Position numbers and translations under genes: made by a program
From: Enterococcus sp. DIV2402
GTDB lineage: Bacteria > Bacillota > Bacilli > Lactobacillales > Enterococcaceae
Reading direction: 5' to 3'
Assembly: GCF_017426705.2 (NCBI RefSeq)
Contig: NZ_CP147251.1
Location: 1,154,501-1,218,500 of the forward strand
DNA length: 64,000 bases
Notes under the pieces: model-generated
What the model saw: only the letters and a program-made list of their open reading frames with translations
What the model was told of the DNA's origin: nothing
Databases searched by the model: none
Shown: in pieces, positions 1 to 8,638 of the stretch
How the letters are laid out: each line of letters begins with the position of its first letter
Position numbering within the stretch: the stretch's first letter is position 1

Positions 1-42
1 TCATATACACAACCTTATCTCTATATTTTTAATACTTCATAA

Positions 43-84
43 AAAAATGGACTTGTTAGTCACAGGTGACGGACAAATCCAAGG
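43..84 (-). terminator. Terminator of nrdH
   Basis: On the minus strand a stem of about eight pairs (GGATTTGT with ACAAGTCC, plus inner TCAC/GTGA) is followed by a run of seven T. It lies just behind the nrdH stop, so nrdH probably ends its transcript here and is not joined to nrdEF. Confidence 0.6.
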
Positions 85-111
85 TAAATCTGATTTTCTT
101 TGGAACGAAAA

Positions 112-336
112 TTAGCTTGCTAATTGGCGTAATTGATCTGGACGGAAACCGACAACAGTTGTCGCATCAGATGTAATTACAGGAACGCTTTGGAAACCTT
201 GTTCTTTTAACCAATCAATAGCATTAGGCTCGTTGTCGATATTGATTTCTTCAAAGCTAATATTGTTATCTGCTAAAAAGCGTTTAGCCATTTTGCATTG
301 CATGCAGTTGTTTTTTGAGAATAATTTGATGTTCAT
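112..336 (-). CDS. nrdH: Glutaredoxin-like protein NrdH
   Basis: This is a 74-residue thioredoxin-fold redox protein. NrdH passes electrons to the class Ib ribonucleotide reductase (NrdEF). The redox motif C11-M-Q-C14 is near the N-terminus, and a SVPVI segment carries the cis-proline typical of the fold. The ATG at 336 is chosen because GGAGGAAA lies seven bases upstream; the frame stays open to 450, but that extension is hydrophobic and unlike the family. The gene stands alone: a hairpin terminator follows, and the flavoprotein partner nrdI is about 55 kb away at 55183. The NrdEF genes are not in this window. Confidence 0.88.
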   Translation of the reverse strand: MNIKLFSKNNCMQCKMAKRFLADNNISFEEINIDNEPNAIDWLKEQGFQSVPVITSDATTVVGFRPDQLRQLAS

Positions 337-1127
337 ATATATTTCCTCCTCGTTGCTTGAACTAATTAATGTATATAAATAGTATAATGAACTGAGAAAG
401 AAGTCAAATGAAAAAATACTATATATTGTGTTTGTGAATATTGGAAACACTATTTGTTGTGGTTTTTTAAAAGTCTTTTTATAATTAAGTGTGATGAATA
501 GTGGGGTTTAAAGAGAAACACGCTTTATATATTGTAGCTGAAAAAAAGTAAAAAGTAAAAAGAATTTCTCTAAAGTTTTTAAATTCACAAGTGAAATAAA
601 AAAGAGTAATCTGTTGGCCATCTTTTTTTGCTTAGTGCCGACTAGCGATAGCATTTATTTTTAGTAAAAGAATTTTTGTCTCTGGTTCTGCTTCAGATAA
701 TGGATTGTTTCTATTGTAGCTAACGACAACCTGAATCTAATAAAAATTTTTTTAGAAAAATAAAATCTTCTAAACACGATGATTGGTAGAGAAATAATTT
801 AGTCAATTACATGAATGGAGAACTGTTTTGTGGAACAGTGTCTTCAGAGTATTCAACAATTAGTGGGGCTCAAAATTTACGCGAGACTTAGGTGTTTAAT
901 CTGTGACTCGTTTGTATTAAAGCGGAACTTATATGAGAGAGATTTAATCATTTAATCCATTATTTTAATAAAATGAAAAATAATTTTATGAGTTGAAATG
1001 TTGTTATAATAGCATTTTTCTAATTTAATTATTAAAAAATGGCGTTTTTGGTTAAAAAAAGATTGTAATTTTCAGCATATTCTAATAAAATTAACATCAA
1101 GTTAGAAATAGATTAGGGGGACGATTT
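337..1127. other. Long AT-rich intergenic region
   Basis: About 790 bases between nrdH and the peptide-binding lipoprotein gene hold no convincing gene. The longest plus-strand reading from an ATG is 26 codons (811-891) and has no ribosome site. A TATAAT at 1005-1010 could be the -10 box of the downstream gene, but I see no good -35 box. No structured RNA motif was recognised. Confidence 0.5.
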
Positions 1128-2789
1128 ATGAAAAAGAAAAAATTATTAGGAACATTATTGGTGAGTGCTATTTTATTAGGCGCTTGTACAACAGGTGGAA
1201 CGTCTAAAACAGATGACAGTGCTAAGACAGGAACAGGAGAAGCAGAACAAGTATTTAACTTAGCTGTTTTACAAGAAATGCCTACCGCTGATTTATCAAT
1301 TGCGACCGATACAATTAGTTTCACTGCTTTAAACAATGTATATGAAGGATTATATCGTTTAGATAATGAAAATAAGCCACAACCAGCCGCAGCTGCAGAG
1401 TTAGCAGAAGTTAGTGAAGACGGTTTAACTTATAAATTAAAATTAAGAGAAGATGCTAAATGGTCAAATGGTGATCCAGTAACTGCTGCAGATTTTGTTT
1501 ATGGTTGGCAACGTACAGTCGATCCTGAAACAGGTTCTCAATATGCGTATCTTTATGAAGTAGTAGACAACGCGACAGATATTATTAATGGGAAGAAACC
1601 AGCAACAGACTTAGGAATTAAAGCTGTGGGAGATTATGAATTAGAAATTACGTTAGCTGTAGCAACACCGTATTTTGATTATCTATTAGCATTCCCATCA
1701 TTCTTCCCACAACATGAAGCAACAGTAGAAGAATTTGGTGCAGATTATGCGAAGAAGAGCGATACTGCTGTTTATAATGGACCATTTACATTAAGCGATT
1801 TTGATGGACCTGGTGTAGATACAGAATGGTCATATGAAAAAAATCCAGAATATTGGGATGAAGAAAATGTTAAGTTAGAAACAATTAATGTCTCTGTCGT
1901 TAAAGAATCTTCAACTGGTTTGAATTTATTCCAAGATGGACAGTTAGATGATGTTATCTTAACAGGTGAATTAGCACAACAAAATACAAATAGTCCAGAA
2001 TTTGTTACATTAAAAGAGTCACGTACAAGCTATATTGAAATGAACCAAAGAGAGAAAGATTCTCCATTTAACAATGAAAACTTACGTAAAGCATTGTCTT
2101 ATTCAATTGATCGTGAAGCATTAGTTAAACAAGTATTAGGTGATGGTTCGGAAGCTTCAACTGGTTTGATTCCGCAAAACATGTCATTTAATCCAGATAC
2201 AGGCAAAGATTTTGTTGAAGAAACAACAAATAATACAGAATATGATGTTGAAAAAGCGAAAGAATATTGGGAAAAAGCCAAACAAGAATTAGGAATTGAT
2301 TCATTAAGCTTTGAATTACTTTCAGATGATACGGATTCTGTGAAGAAAGCGGCTGAATATGTTCAAGGTGTTTGGAATGAGACTTTGGATGGTGTAGATG
2401 TTAGTATGACTAACGTACCATTTAGTGTTCGTTTAGACCGTTCAAATGCTGGTGACTTTGAAGTTGTTTTTGGTGGTTGGGGAGCTGACTATGCAGACCC
2501 AAGTAGCTTCACTGATTTATTTGTAACAGGAAATGCTTATAACCGTGGCCGTTGGAGCAACGAAGACTACGACAAAGCAGTTAAAGATGCTGCAACAACT
2601 TATGCAACGCAACCAGCCGAGCGTTGGCAAGCATTGTTAGATGCAGAAAATATTTTAATTGAAGATATGGGAACTATTCCAGTATATCAACGTGCAGAAG
2701 CACATTTACGCGCTGAAAAAGTGAAAAATATTGTTTCTCACGGTGCAGGCGCTTCCCATGATTACAAATGGGCATATATTGAAGAGTAA
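1128..2789 (+). CDS. Oligopeptide ABC transporter substrate-binding lipoprotein
   Basis: This 553-residue protein has a lipoprotein signal peptide: a KKKK start, a hydrophobic stretch and the lipobox LLGAC with Cys20. The rest matches SBP_bac_5 (OppA/DppA family), with the typical stretch EDGLTYKLKLREDAKWSNGDPVTAADFVYGW divided over residues 98-130 and the later DREALVKQ. It would bind peptides outside the membrane for an Opp-type permease. No permease or ATPase genes adjoin, so it is an orphan binding protein that shares a transporter coded elsewhere. Enterococci use such orphans (PrgZ/TraC type) for pheromone peptides; that role here is only a possibility. GGGGGACG lies eight bases before the ATG. 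Confidence 0.9.
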   Translation: MKKKKLLGTLLVSAILLGACTTGGTSKTDDSAKTGTGEAEQVFNLAVLQEMPTADLSIATDTISFTALNNVYEGLYRLDNENKPQPAAAAELAEVSEDGLTYKLKLREDAKWSNGDPVTAADFVYGWQRTVDPETGSQYAYLYEVVDNATDIINGKKPATDLGIKAVGDYELEITLAVATPYFDYLLAFPSFFPQHEATVEEFGADYAKKSDTAVYNGPFTLSDFDGPGVDTEWSYEKNPEYWDEENVKLETINVSVVKESSTGLNLFQDGQLDDVILTGELAQQNTNSPEFVTLKESRTSYIEMNQREKDSPFNNENLRKALSYSIDREALVKQVLGDGSEASTGLIPQNMSFNPDTGKDFVEETTNNTEYDVEKAKEYWEKAKQELGIDSLSFELLSDDTDSVKKAAEYVQGVWNETLDGVDVSMTNVPFSVRLDRSNAGDFEVVFGGWGADYADPSSFTDLFVTGNAYNRGRWSNEDYDKAVKDAATTYATQPAERWQALLDAENILIEDMGTIPVYQRAEAHLRAEKVKNIVSHGAGASHDYKWAYIEE

Positions 2790-2795
2790 AAAAAT

Positions 2796-2843
2796 AAATC
2801 GCTCACCAAAGCTAGATTGTCTAGTTTTGGGGGCGATTTTTTT
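2796..2843 (+). terminator. Terminator after the peptide-binding lipoprotein gene
   Basis: A long stem starts AAATCGCTCACCAAAG, closes with CTAGTTTTGGGGGCGATTT, and ends in a T run. It overlaps the 3' end of the convergent gene at 2821 and may serve both. Confidence 0.75.
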
Positions 2844-3456
2844 GTGGGATGAGAGAAAGATTGCGTGACCAACCAATCGAACCTGAAAGTAAAAATAAAC
2901 TAATAATCGTCCCTTCACGAACAAATAATGGTAAGTAAAACAAGTAAGAAAGGAGGAGTGAGAGTATCACACAAATCACATCAATACTATAGCGATAAAA
3001 AGCAAAACTATTTTTTGTACGCTCCGAAATGAGTAAACAAAAATTCTCAATTGGAAATTTTAACAAATCTAATCGTAAGACTTGTCCAGTACCAATCCCG
3101 CCAATAATGGTTCCTAAAACAAAGAAAAATAAACGCCAACCATAAGAAATTAAAGTAATATCTGAAAATAAATAATACAACATAAAATTAATCACTTCAC
3201 CAAAGCTGATTAAAGAAAATAGCATAAGAAGATATTGTTTTTTATCTTTTTGCGTATCCATTCCCCAGCAAACCAATAAAAAACCAATGTTGATGAGTGA
3301 GGTTATCGTGCCAATTTTTAATGATAAGACACCAGATAACGCCGTGTTGAGCGAATTAAAGCTACTCACGCCAATCGTTGCCTTGATGGTCATACTGATA
3401 CCTAAAGCACTAATAAAATAGAAAATAAGCGATTGCGAAACGGTTTTAAACTTCAT
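2821..3456 (-). CDS. YczE/YyaS-family integral membrane protein
   Basis: This is a 211-residue protein with about five hydrophobic helices, among them the starting IFYFISALGISMTIKATIG and a C-terminal VICVILSLLLSYLFYLPLF. The pattern (GISMTIKATIGVSSFNSL early, then GTGQVLRLDLLKFPIENF) fits the YczE/YyaS/YitT group of membrane proteins of unknown transport role. The ATG at 3456 is chosen because AAAGGAGGAAT lies just before it; an upstream ATG at 3486 has no such site. It diverges from a YeiL-like regulator gene, which probably controls it. The substrate is unknown. Confidence 0.7.
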   Translation of the reverse strand: MKFKTVSQSLIFYFISALGISMTIKATIGVSSFNSLNTALSGVLSLKIGTITSLINIGFLLVCWGMDTQKDKKQYLLMLFSLISFGEVINFMLYYLFSDITLISYGWRLFFFVLGTIIGGIGTGQVLRLDLLKFPIENFCLLISERTKNSFAFYRYSIDVICVILSLLLSYLFYLPLFVREGTIISLFLLSGSIGWSRNLSLIPQKNRPQN

Positions 3457-3512
3457 TGTATTCCTCCTTTGTTGTGTTGTAGTCATTATATGCTAAACTG
3501 AAGAAGAACTAT

Positions 3513-3526
3513 ATGAGATATCTCAT
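3513..3526. promoter_or_regulatory. Perfect palindrome, probable operator of the YeiL-like regulator
   Basis: ATGAGATATCTCAT is a perfect 14-bp inverted repeat, 16 bases before the start of the Crp/Fnr-type gene and inside the short divergent region. Crp/Fnr dimers bind such dyads, so it is a good candidate for self-control and for control of the membrane protein at 2821-3456. The binding itself is inferred. Confidence 0.5.
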
Positions 3527-3541
3527 GTTTAGGAGAAAAAG

Positions 3542-4195
3542 ATGAAAAAATTATTGTATACGAGTCAATCAAATTTTAATTTACCTGAATGTTTTCCAGA
3601 GATGATTAAAGAGCAGGCCTATATTTTTCAATTTGAATCAAACGAGTTTATTCAAAAAGAAGAAGAGGATGTTCACTATTTATTTTATATTTTAGAAGGA
3701 AAAGCAAAAATTTTGAAAAGTCAGGAGAATGGTCGACAGATGATTGTTCAATTTTTAGAAACGGAGGACTTTATTGGTGAACTAACGTTAATTCAAGCAG
3801 AAGAACATACCAAAAATGTCATCGCGAGAAATACAGTCAACTGCTTAGCAATCCCTATCTCTGCTGCGCGTAAAATATTAATGAATGACACAATCTTTTT
3901 ACAAGAAATCAGTCGTTATATCGGATTGAAGTTATTATTGCGAGTAGAACATTTTACTGAAAATCAAATGTATCCTTTGATGGTACGTCTCATTGATTTA
4001 TTGTTGCGAATTTCCATTGACGATTGTTACGAAGAAAAACAAACGGAAATTGCTGAATATCTCGGTGTGAGCTATCGTCATTTGTTATATACGATGCAAC
4101 AGCTAAGAGAAATGGGCTATATTGATAAAAAGCAGGGCTATTATTATCTGCATCGAGAAGCATTAGTTAACTATCGTACACAACTTGTTCAGTAA
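3542..4195 (+). CDS. YeiL-type Crp/Fnr transcriptional regulator
   Basis: This 217-residue regulator has an N-terminal cyclic-nucleotide-binding-like beta-barrel (about 25-120; EGKAKILKSQENGRQMIVQ, then FIGELTLI) and a C-terminal winged helix (about 165-205; EIAEYLGVSYRHLLYTMQQL as recognition region). It resembles E. coli YeiL. No Fnr-type N-terminal cysteine cluster is present, so an iron-sulfur sensor is unlikely. AGGAGAAAAAG precedes the ATG. The divergent YczE-like membrane gene and the palindrome at 3513-3526 suggest local control. Confidence 0.78.
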   Translation: MKKLLYTSQSNFNLPECFPEMIKEQAYIFQFESNEFIQKEEEDVHYLFYILEGKAKILKSQENGRQMIVQFLETEDFIGELTLIQAEEHTKNVIARNTVNCLAIPISAARKILMNDTIFLQEISRYIGLKLLLRVEHFTENQMYPLMVRLIDLLLRISIDDCYEEKQTEIAEYLGVSYRHLLYTMQQLREMGYIDKKQGYYYLHREALVNYRTQLVQ

Positions 4196-4312
4196 AAATG
4201 ATTTCTCTAAAAGAAATAATGAAAAACCGTTGCATTTTAAAATAAGCAGGTGTAAGATAGTAAAGTATTAAATGAATGTTGATTACTTTTAAGCAATCCA
4301 TTGTCATTTTAC

Positions 4313-4385
4313 GGGGGTATAGCTCAGTTGGTAGAGCAGCAGACTCTTAATCTGCGGGTCTAGGGTTCGAGCCCCTATGCCCCCA
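4313..4385 (+). tRNA. tRNA-Lys (anticodon CTT)
   Basis: A 73-base cloverleaf is visible. The acceptor arms are GGGGGTA and TGCCCCC, the D-arm is AGCTCAGTTGGTAGAGC, the anticodon stem is GCAGA/TCTGC around CTCTTAA, and the T-arm contains GGTTCGAGCCCC. The anticodon CTT reads AAG (Lys). The discriminator is A and the CCA end is not encoded. A strong hairpin with a T run follows, so it is a single-gene transcript. No integrase or repeat of its 3' end was seen nearby. Confidence 0.95.
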
Positions 4386-4401
4386 TGGGTGCCAAACCCA
4401 C

Positions 4402-4462
4402 GAAGTCGGAGAATTGTTGGTGCGAAAGCATTTCGAAAACGATTCTCGCGGCTTCTTTTTTT
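4402..4462 (+). terminator. Terminator of the tRNA-Lys gene
   Basis: GAAGTCGGAGAAT pairs with ATTCTCGCGGCTTC around a loop, followed by seven T. Confidence 0.75.
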
Positions 4463-4504
4463 ATGTTATCAATGTTATTTTGCAAATAGTTGGTTCTAAT
4501 ATTT

Positions 4505-4560
4505 AAAAGCCCGAGTGATACTCATTGCATAAAGCAAGCTATCACTCGGGCTTTTTACTC
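4505..4560. terminator. Terminator after the nanE-PTS operon
   Basis: AAAAGCCCGAGTGATA pairs perfectly with TATCACTCGGGCTTTT (16 pairs). The loop holds a smaller TTGC/GCAA pair. A-rich and T-rich flanks let it work in both directions; the minus-strand PTS gene ends at 4593. Confidence 0.8.
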
Positions 4561-4592
4561 ACGAATCATTTTAATAGTTGTTAGCAGTTGCT

Positions 4593-6092
4593 TTATTCAT
4601 CTTCTCCTAAAATTTGATTGATTTCTTGAGAAAGTAAATCAGCTTTGCCTCCAAAAACAGCTTGAATGCCACCTTTTACTTCAAAAACGGCGGTTGCGCC
4701 TAATTTTTGAATGGCTGCTTTATCTACGATTGTGCCATCAGTTACTGCGACTCTTAAACGCGTAGCACAAGCTTCCACTGATTCAATATTTTCATTATTT
4801 CCCAATGCAGAAATAATCATCAATGCTTCTTGATGTAAACTTGTTGTTTGATCGATGGCAATTTCTGTTTCTTCTGAGGAAGTATCCATGCCAGGAATCG
4901 CTACTTTAAATTTAGTGATACAGAAACGGAAAACTACATAATAAATGACTGCCCACACAATGCCTAGGGGAATCACTAACATCCAGTTTGTTTTGTCATT
5001 TCCTTGTAAGACACCAAATAGCATAAAGTCAATTAAACCACCAGAAAATGAATTTCCAATGCGAATATTTAACAAGTCAGCAGCTAAGAAAGACAAGCCA
5101 TCTAGAAAAGCATGAATAACATAAAGCCACGGAGCTACAAATAAAAACATGTATTCAATCGGTTCAGTAATTCCTGTTAACGTGGAAGTGAGTGCGCCAC
5201 TGAAATACAATCCAGCATTTTTCTTACGATTTGCTTTTGGAATTGAATGGTACATCGCTAAACAAGCTGCAGGCAAACCAAACATCATCGTTGCGAAACG
5301 TCCTGCGAAGAAGCGCGTGCCATAAGTAAATAAACCTGTATGATTAGAATCTGCCAATTGTGCAAAGAAAATATTTTGTGCACCTGAAATGACATTACCT
5401 GCGACTGTTTCAGTACCGCCTAGTGACGTATACCAAAATAGGGGATAGATGGTATGATGCAAACCAACAGCGCCGGTTAATCGTAATAAAAAGCCATATA
5501 AAAATGTACCTAAGCTTCCCATTTGAGCAATATTTTCACCAAGAATACCTAATCCATTTTGAATAGGTGGCCAAATAATGTAGAAGAATGCGCCTAAAAT
5601 AATTGCAGCAAAAGAAGAAATAATAGGAATAAAACGTGAACCACCAAAGAACCCTAAAAATTGAGGCAATTCAATTTTGCGATATTTATTATGCAAAAAC
5701 GCGACGGTGCTACCAATGACAATGGAACCAACTACACCAGTATCAATGACCGCGTCGGCTTCTGAAAATAATTGCAAAAAACCACTGATTGTTGCTGTAT
5801 AAACAAGATAAGCAACACCACCAGCTAAGCCAGCAGTCCCTTTATCACCTTTGGCTAAACCAACAGACACACCAATAGCAAAAATAAGCGCTAAATTCGC
5901 AAATACTGCATTCCCTGCATAACTCATAATACTTAAAATTGTTTGTAACCACGGTTGATTCAAAAATGGGTAGGCAATAAGAGCGCTCTCATTTGTTAAT
6001 GCACCACCTAATCCTAATAGCAATCCGGCAACCGGTAAGATTGCGATGGGTAACATCATTGCTCTACCTATTTGGGAAAATTTTTTAAACAT
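4593..6092 (-). CDS. PTS transporter, IIC-IIB fusion, probably for N-acetylmannosamine
   Basis: This 499-residue membrane enzyme of the glucose/maltose/GlcNAc PTS superfamily takes up and phosphorylates a sugar. The IIC part has about ten helices (residues 1-400) and the conserved GITEPIEY signature near 310. The C-terminal IIB domain (about 420-499) carries the phosphorylated Cys442 in EACATRLRV. There is no IIA domain, so a separate IIA must supply phosphate. It lies 18 bases behind nanE in the same operon. That makes ManNAc, delivered as ManNAc-6-phosphate to NanE, the best substrate guess. Other amino sugars or glucosides remain possible. Confidence 0.8.
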   Translation of the reverse strand: MFKKFSQIGRAMMLPIAILPVAGLLLGLGGALTNESALIAYPFLNQPWLQTILSIMSYAGNAVFANLALIFAIGVSVGLAKGDKGTAGLAGGVAYLVYTATISGFLQLFSEADAVIDTGVVGSIVIGSTVAFLHNKYRKIELPQFLGFFGGSRFIPIISSFAAIILGAFFYIIWPPIQNGLGILGENIAQMGSLGTFLYGFLLRLTGAVGLHHTIYPLFWYTSLGGTETVAGNVISGAQNIFFAQLADSNHTGLFTYGTRFFAGRFATMMFGLPAACLAMYHSIPKANRKKNAGLYFSGALTSTLTGITEPIEYMFLFVAPWLYVIHAFLDGLSFLAADLLNIRIGNSFSGGLIDFMLFGVLQGNDKTNWMLVIPLGIVWAVIYYVVFRFCITKFKVAIPGMDTSSEETEIAIDQTTSLHQEALMIISALGNNENIESVEACATRLRVAVTDGTIVDKAAIQKLGATAVFEVKGGIQAVFGGKADLLSQEINQILGEDE

Positions 6093-6110
6093 GTTGTTTT
6101 CCTCCTTAAT

Positions 6111-6803
6111 CTATTCGTTAAACGCAGCAATAAAGCGACTAGCGATTTCTTTTGGTCGTGTAATTGCGCCACCGACAACAATTCCAGTAACACCTAATTT
6201 TTTGATTTTTGCTACTTGTTCAGGCGTTTGAATATTTCCTTCTGCAATTACCGGAATGCCTTGTGCAAGCAAGGATTGAATTAAAGGGATATTTGGTTTT
6301 TCTGCATCGAGACTATCGTCTGTATAACCACTCAATGTTGTACCAACGAAATCAATTCCAGCTTCAAAGGCATTTAGTCCTTCTTCAAGAGTAGCAATAT
6401 CTGCCATAAACAATTGGTTTGGATATTTTTCTTTTATTTCTCTGATAAATTGATTGATTGTTTTGCCGTCATGACGTTCACGTAACGTGCAATCTAACGC
6501 AATTATTTCAACACCGATGGCAACTAGCTCGTCAACTTCTTTTATAGTGGCAGTAATGAATGGCTTTTGTGGGAGATAGTCTTTTTTTATGATACCAATA
6601 ATAGGTAAATCAACCATCTCCTTGATTTCTTTAATATCACGTACAGAATTTGCACGTATACCAACAGCACCTGCTTGTTGGGCAGCTAAAGCAAATAACG
6701 GCATAATGCCCCCTTTTTTGGTATACATTGGCTCGCCAGGAAGTGCCTGACAAGAAACAATGACGCCACTTTTCATTTGATGAATGAGCGTTTCTTTTTC
6801 CAT
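6111..6803 (-). CDS. nanE: N-acetylmannosamine-6-phosphate 2-epimerase
   Basis: This 230-residue TIM-barrel enzyme converts ManNAc-6-P to GlcNAc-6-P, so that the carbon enters amino-sugar breakdown. The NanE pattern is clear: [10 protein letters not shown] near the start, IIGIIKKDY, the barrel strand [13 protein letters not shown], and [12 protein letters not shown], ending in [11 protein letters not shown]. The ATG at 6803 is preferred over that at 6821, because GGAGGT lies ten bases upstream of 6803 and nothing suitable lies before 6821. No neuraminic-acid lyase or kinase adjoins, so free ManNAc rather than sialic acid is the likely input. The divergent RpiR gene probably regulates it. Confidence 0.9.
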   Translation of the reverse strand: MEKETLIHQMKSGVIVSCQALPGEPMYTKKGGIMPLFALAAQQAGAVGIRANSVRDIKEIKEMVDLPIIGIIKKDYLPQKPFITATIKEVDELVAIGVEIIALDCTLRERHDGKTINQFIREIKEKYPNQLFMADIATLEEGLNAFEAGIDFVGTTLSGYTDDSLDAEKPNIPLIQSLLAQGIPVIAEGNIQTPEQVAKIKKLGVTGIVVGGAITRPKEIASRFIAAFNE

Positions 6804-6836
6804 TCTCCTTTTTACCTCCATTTTTAATTATATTTT

Positions 6837-6849
6837 GGAGTTTAACTCC
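6837..6849. promoter_or_regulatory. Palindrome GGAGTTTAACTCC, candidate RpiR operator
   Basis: A perfect 13-base dyad (GGAGTT, T, AACTCC) lies 33 bases before nanE, between it and the divergent RpiR gene. The position fits an operator of the regulator at 6953. A weak cre-like half-site (TGAAAGCG on the minus strand) occurs at about 6869-6876, which could link the operon to catabolite control. Confidence 0.45.
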
Positions 6850-6913
6850 GATAACGAATTCTATCATGCGCTTTCATTTTTGTAAATAGGCATGATTTAT
6901 TTTTTTGTTACGA

Positions 6914-6919
6914 TATAAT
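6914..6919 (+). promoter_or_regulatory. -10 box of the RpiR regulator gene
   Basis: TATAAT lies 33 bases upstream of the chosen ATG. The -35 region is T-rich and not distinct. Confidence 0.35.
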
Positions 6920-6952
6920 AAGAATTATCAAGATAGAAGAGGACGTCAAGCG

Positions 6953-7768
6953 ATGACATTTATTCAATTAATCCAAGAACATTATCCCAACTTAACAAAA
7001 TCAGAAAAAAAAGTAGCGGATTATTTATTAACAATTAAAGAAAAAATAATTTATTCGACAATGGGTGATATTAAAGAAATGGCAAACGTAGGCGATGCTA
7101 CCATTGTTCGTTTCTGCCAAAAATTAGGTTTTTCTGGATTTGCCGATTTAAAAATCGAGGTAGCTAAAGAGGATTTTAGTCGTAGCCACACAACGGAAGA
7201 ACATACTTTTTATGATACTATTTTAGAAAATTTGTTTGATGCACTGAATTCGACGCGCCAATTAATCAATGAAAAAGCATTAACTCATGCAATTGCTGAA
7301 ATTACAAATGCTAACCATCTGTATGTTTTTGGTGTGGGGTCTAGTGGAAATACTAGTATGAATTTGGAGAATATGTTTTTGCGAGTGGGCGTTCATTGTA
7401 AAGCAGTCGTTGATCCACATTTTCAATCTCAATCCGCTTCATTATTAGGCAAAAATGATGTCGTTATTGGATTTTCATTGAGTGGGCGCACCAAAGATAC
7501 ATACGATTCTCTGCAAATTGCTAAAGAAAATGGTGCAACGATTATTGCAGTGACAAATTATCTTTCTTCACCGATTGCTAAGTTAAGTGATATTGTGTTG
7601 CAAACTTCAATTGAAGAATTTTTAGATGGAGGGTCTCTTGCAGGAATTATTTCGCAATTATATATTTGTAATGTGCTAGTACAAGGCTATGAAATCTACA
7701 ACAGAATAGATACCATCCCGTTAAGAGAAAAAGCCTTGCGTTCGATTTTAGGAAAAGCTATTGAATAG
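6953..7768 (+). CDS. RpiR/MurR-family regulator of the nanE-PTS operon
   Basis: This 271-residue protein has an N-terminal HTH (about 1-75; MGDIKEMANVGDATIVRFCQKLGFSG) and a C-terminal SIS sugar-phosphate isomerase-like domain (about 120-250; VFGVGSSGNTSMN and GFSLSGRTKDT). SIS domains of such regulators sense phosphosugars, here most likely ManNAc-6-P or GlcNAc-6-P. The ATG at 6953 is chosen because AAGAGGA precedes it. Upstream TTG starts in frame overlap the promoter box. It diverges from nanE across a region with a 13-bp dyad. Confidence 0.85.
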   Translation: MTFIQLIQEHYPNLTKSEKKVADYLLTIKEKIIYSTMGDIKEMANVGDATIVRFCQKLGFSGFADLKIEVAKEDFSRSHTTEEHTFYDTILENLFDALNSTRQLINEKALTHAIAEITNANHLYVFGVGSSGNTSMNLENMFLRVGVHCKAVVDPHFQSQSASLLGKNDVVIGFSLSGRTKDTYDSLQIAKENGATIIAVTNYLSSPIAKLSDIVLQTSIEEFLDGGSLAGIISQLYICNVLVQGYEIYNRIDTIPLREKALRSILGKAIE

Positions 7769-7776
7769 TTTATTTA

Positions 7777-7823
7777 GACTGTAGATATCATCCATGAGTT
7801 GGATAAAATCTACAGTCTTTTTG
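7777..7823 (+). terminator. Terminator of the RpiR gene
   Basis: GACTGTAGAT pairs with ATCTACAGTC around a 21-base loop that holds ATCCA/TGGAT, then TTTTTG. Confidence 0.75.
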
Positions 7824-7856
7824 TAGAGCTCGACTAGCTATCCCTAACAGACTAAG

Positions 7857-8504
7857 TTAAAGCCAGTCGCTATAATTTTTTGTGAATTGCTGTAAATCGG
7901 TAATGAAATTACCAAGATGGTACCCATCACAAACGGCATGATTGACTTGAATGGCTAATGGCATAAGAATTTTTTCGTTTTCCTGAATGAATTTTCCAAT
8001 GGTAAAGATGGGGAGTAGATAACTACCTTCATCATATATATTTAGACTAAATGAGGTGAATTCTGTCCACGGAAGGATAGATATATTCAATGAATTTGTA
8101 GGAAAAGGTTGCTTTGGAAAAAGTGTCTTTGAATCAGAGTAGGTAGCAATATCTTGGACACAAGCAGCATAAAAGTCTGTAAAACTAGTTGTGTACGTCG
8201 TCCAAATACTAGAAAATGTTTGATTTTCCTTGTTGAAAATAGTGTAACTAGGGATAAGTTCTTTCCAATAACCTAATTCAGCTTTCGCATTTTTGGTCAT
8301 TCGGAATTCTTCATGTTGATTGACTATAGTTGTCAACATATAAATTAATGCTGGATAAATTTTTTGATTATTATTCTTTAGTCCATGTTTTAGTTCTGTA
8401 ATATCGATAGTAGTTGTTAAGCTATAGGTACACGGTTGATTCATGTAGTGCAAATAATATTCTTTGCGGTGCCAATTTTCTATATCAATTTTTGTAAAAG
8501 TCAT
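7857..8504 (-). CDS. Chloramphenicol acetyltransferase-like protein (type A family)
   Basis: The 215-residue length and overall pattern are those of type A (classical) chloramphenicol O-acetyltransferases, trimeric enzymes that transfer acetyl from acetyl-CoA. The C-terminal active-site stretch is QVNHAVCDGYH. His189 and Asp193 of the HxxxD motif are kept, but the residue before the catalytic His is Asn188 instead of the usual His. The N-terminus (WHRKEYYLHY) and the central SILPWTEFTSFSLNI also match. GGAGGGAAT precedes the ATG. It stands alone, with no mobile element beside it, so it may be an intrinsic gene. Whether it gives resistance cannot be read from the sequence. Confidence 0.82.
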   Translation of the reverse strand: MTFTKIDIENWHRKEYYLHYMNQPCTYSLTTTIDITELKHGLKNNNQKIYPALIYMLTTIVNQHEEFRMTKNAKAELGYWKELIPSYTIFNKENQTFSSIWTTYTTSFTDFYAACVQDIATYSDSKTLFPKQPFPTNSLNISILPWTEFTSFSLNIYDEGSYLLPIFTIGKFIQENEKILMPLAIQVNHAVCDGYHLGNFITDLQQFTKNYSDWL

Positions 8505-8638
8505 CTTATTCCCTCCGTTTCCTGTAAGTATTATTGTAGATTACTTTTTTTATTAACAAGAGATGAAACAATTCTGTTTTGTTTTTTATACAATTAAAAG
8601 CTGCCATAGTTCATCTATGACAACTTTCAATGAAGGGC

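Noticed and set aside
337..450. N-terminal extension of nrdH to 450
   Set aside because: The frame is open, but the ribosome site lies right before the ATG at 336 and the extra part is hydrophobic and unlike NrdH.
811..891. 26-codon plus-strand frame in the first gap
   Set aside because: No ribosome site and no recognisable content; likely chance.
4313..4385. tRNA-Lys as an integration site
   Set aside because: No repeat of the tRNA 3' end and no integrase or phage genes near it.
6863..6876. Full cre site before nanE
   Set aside because: Only the TGAAAGCG half fits the consensus; the other half has several mismatches, so it is noted only as a weak half-site.
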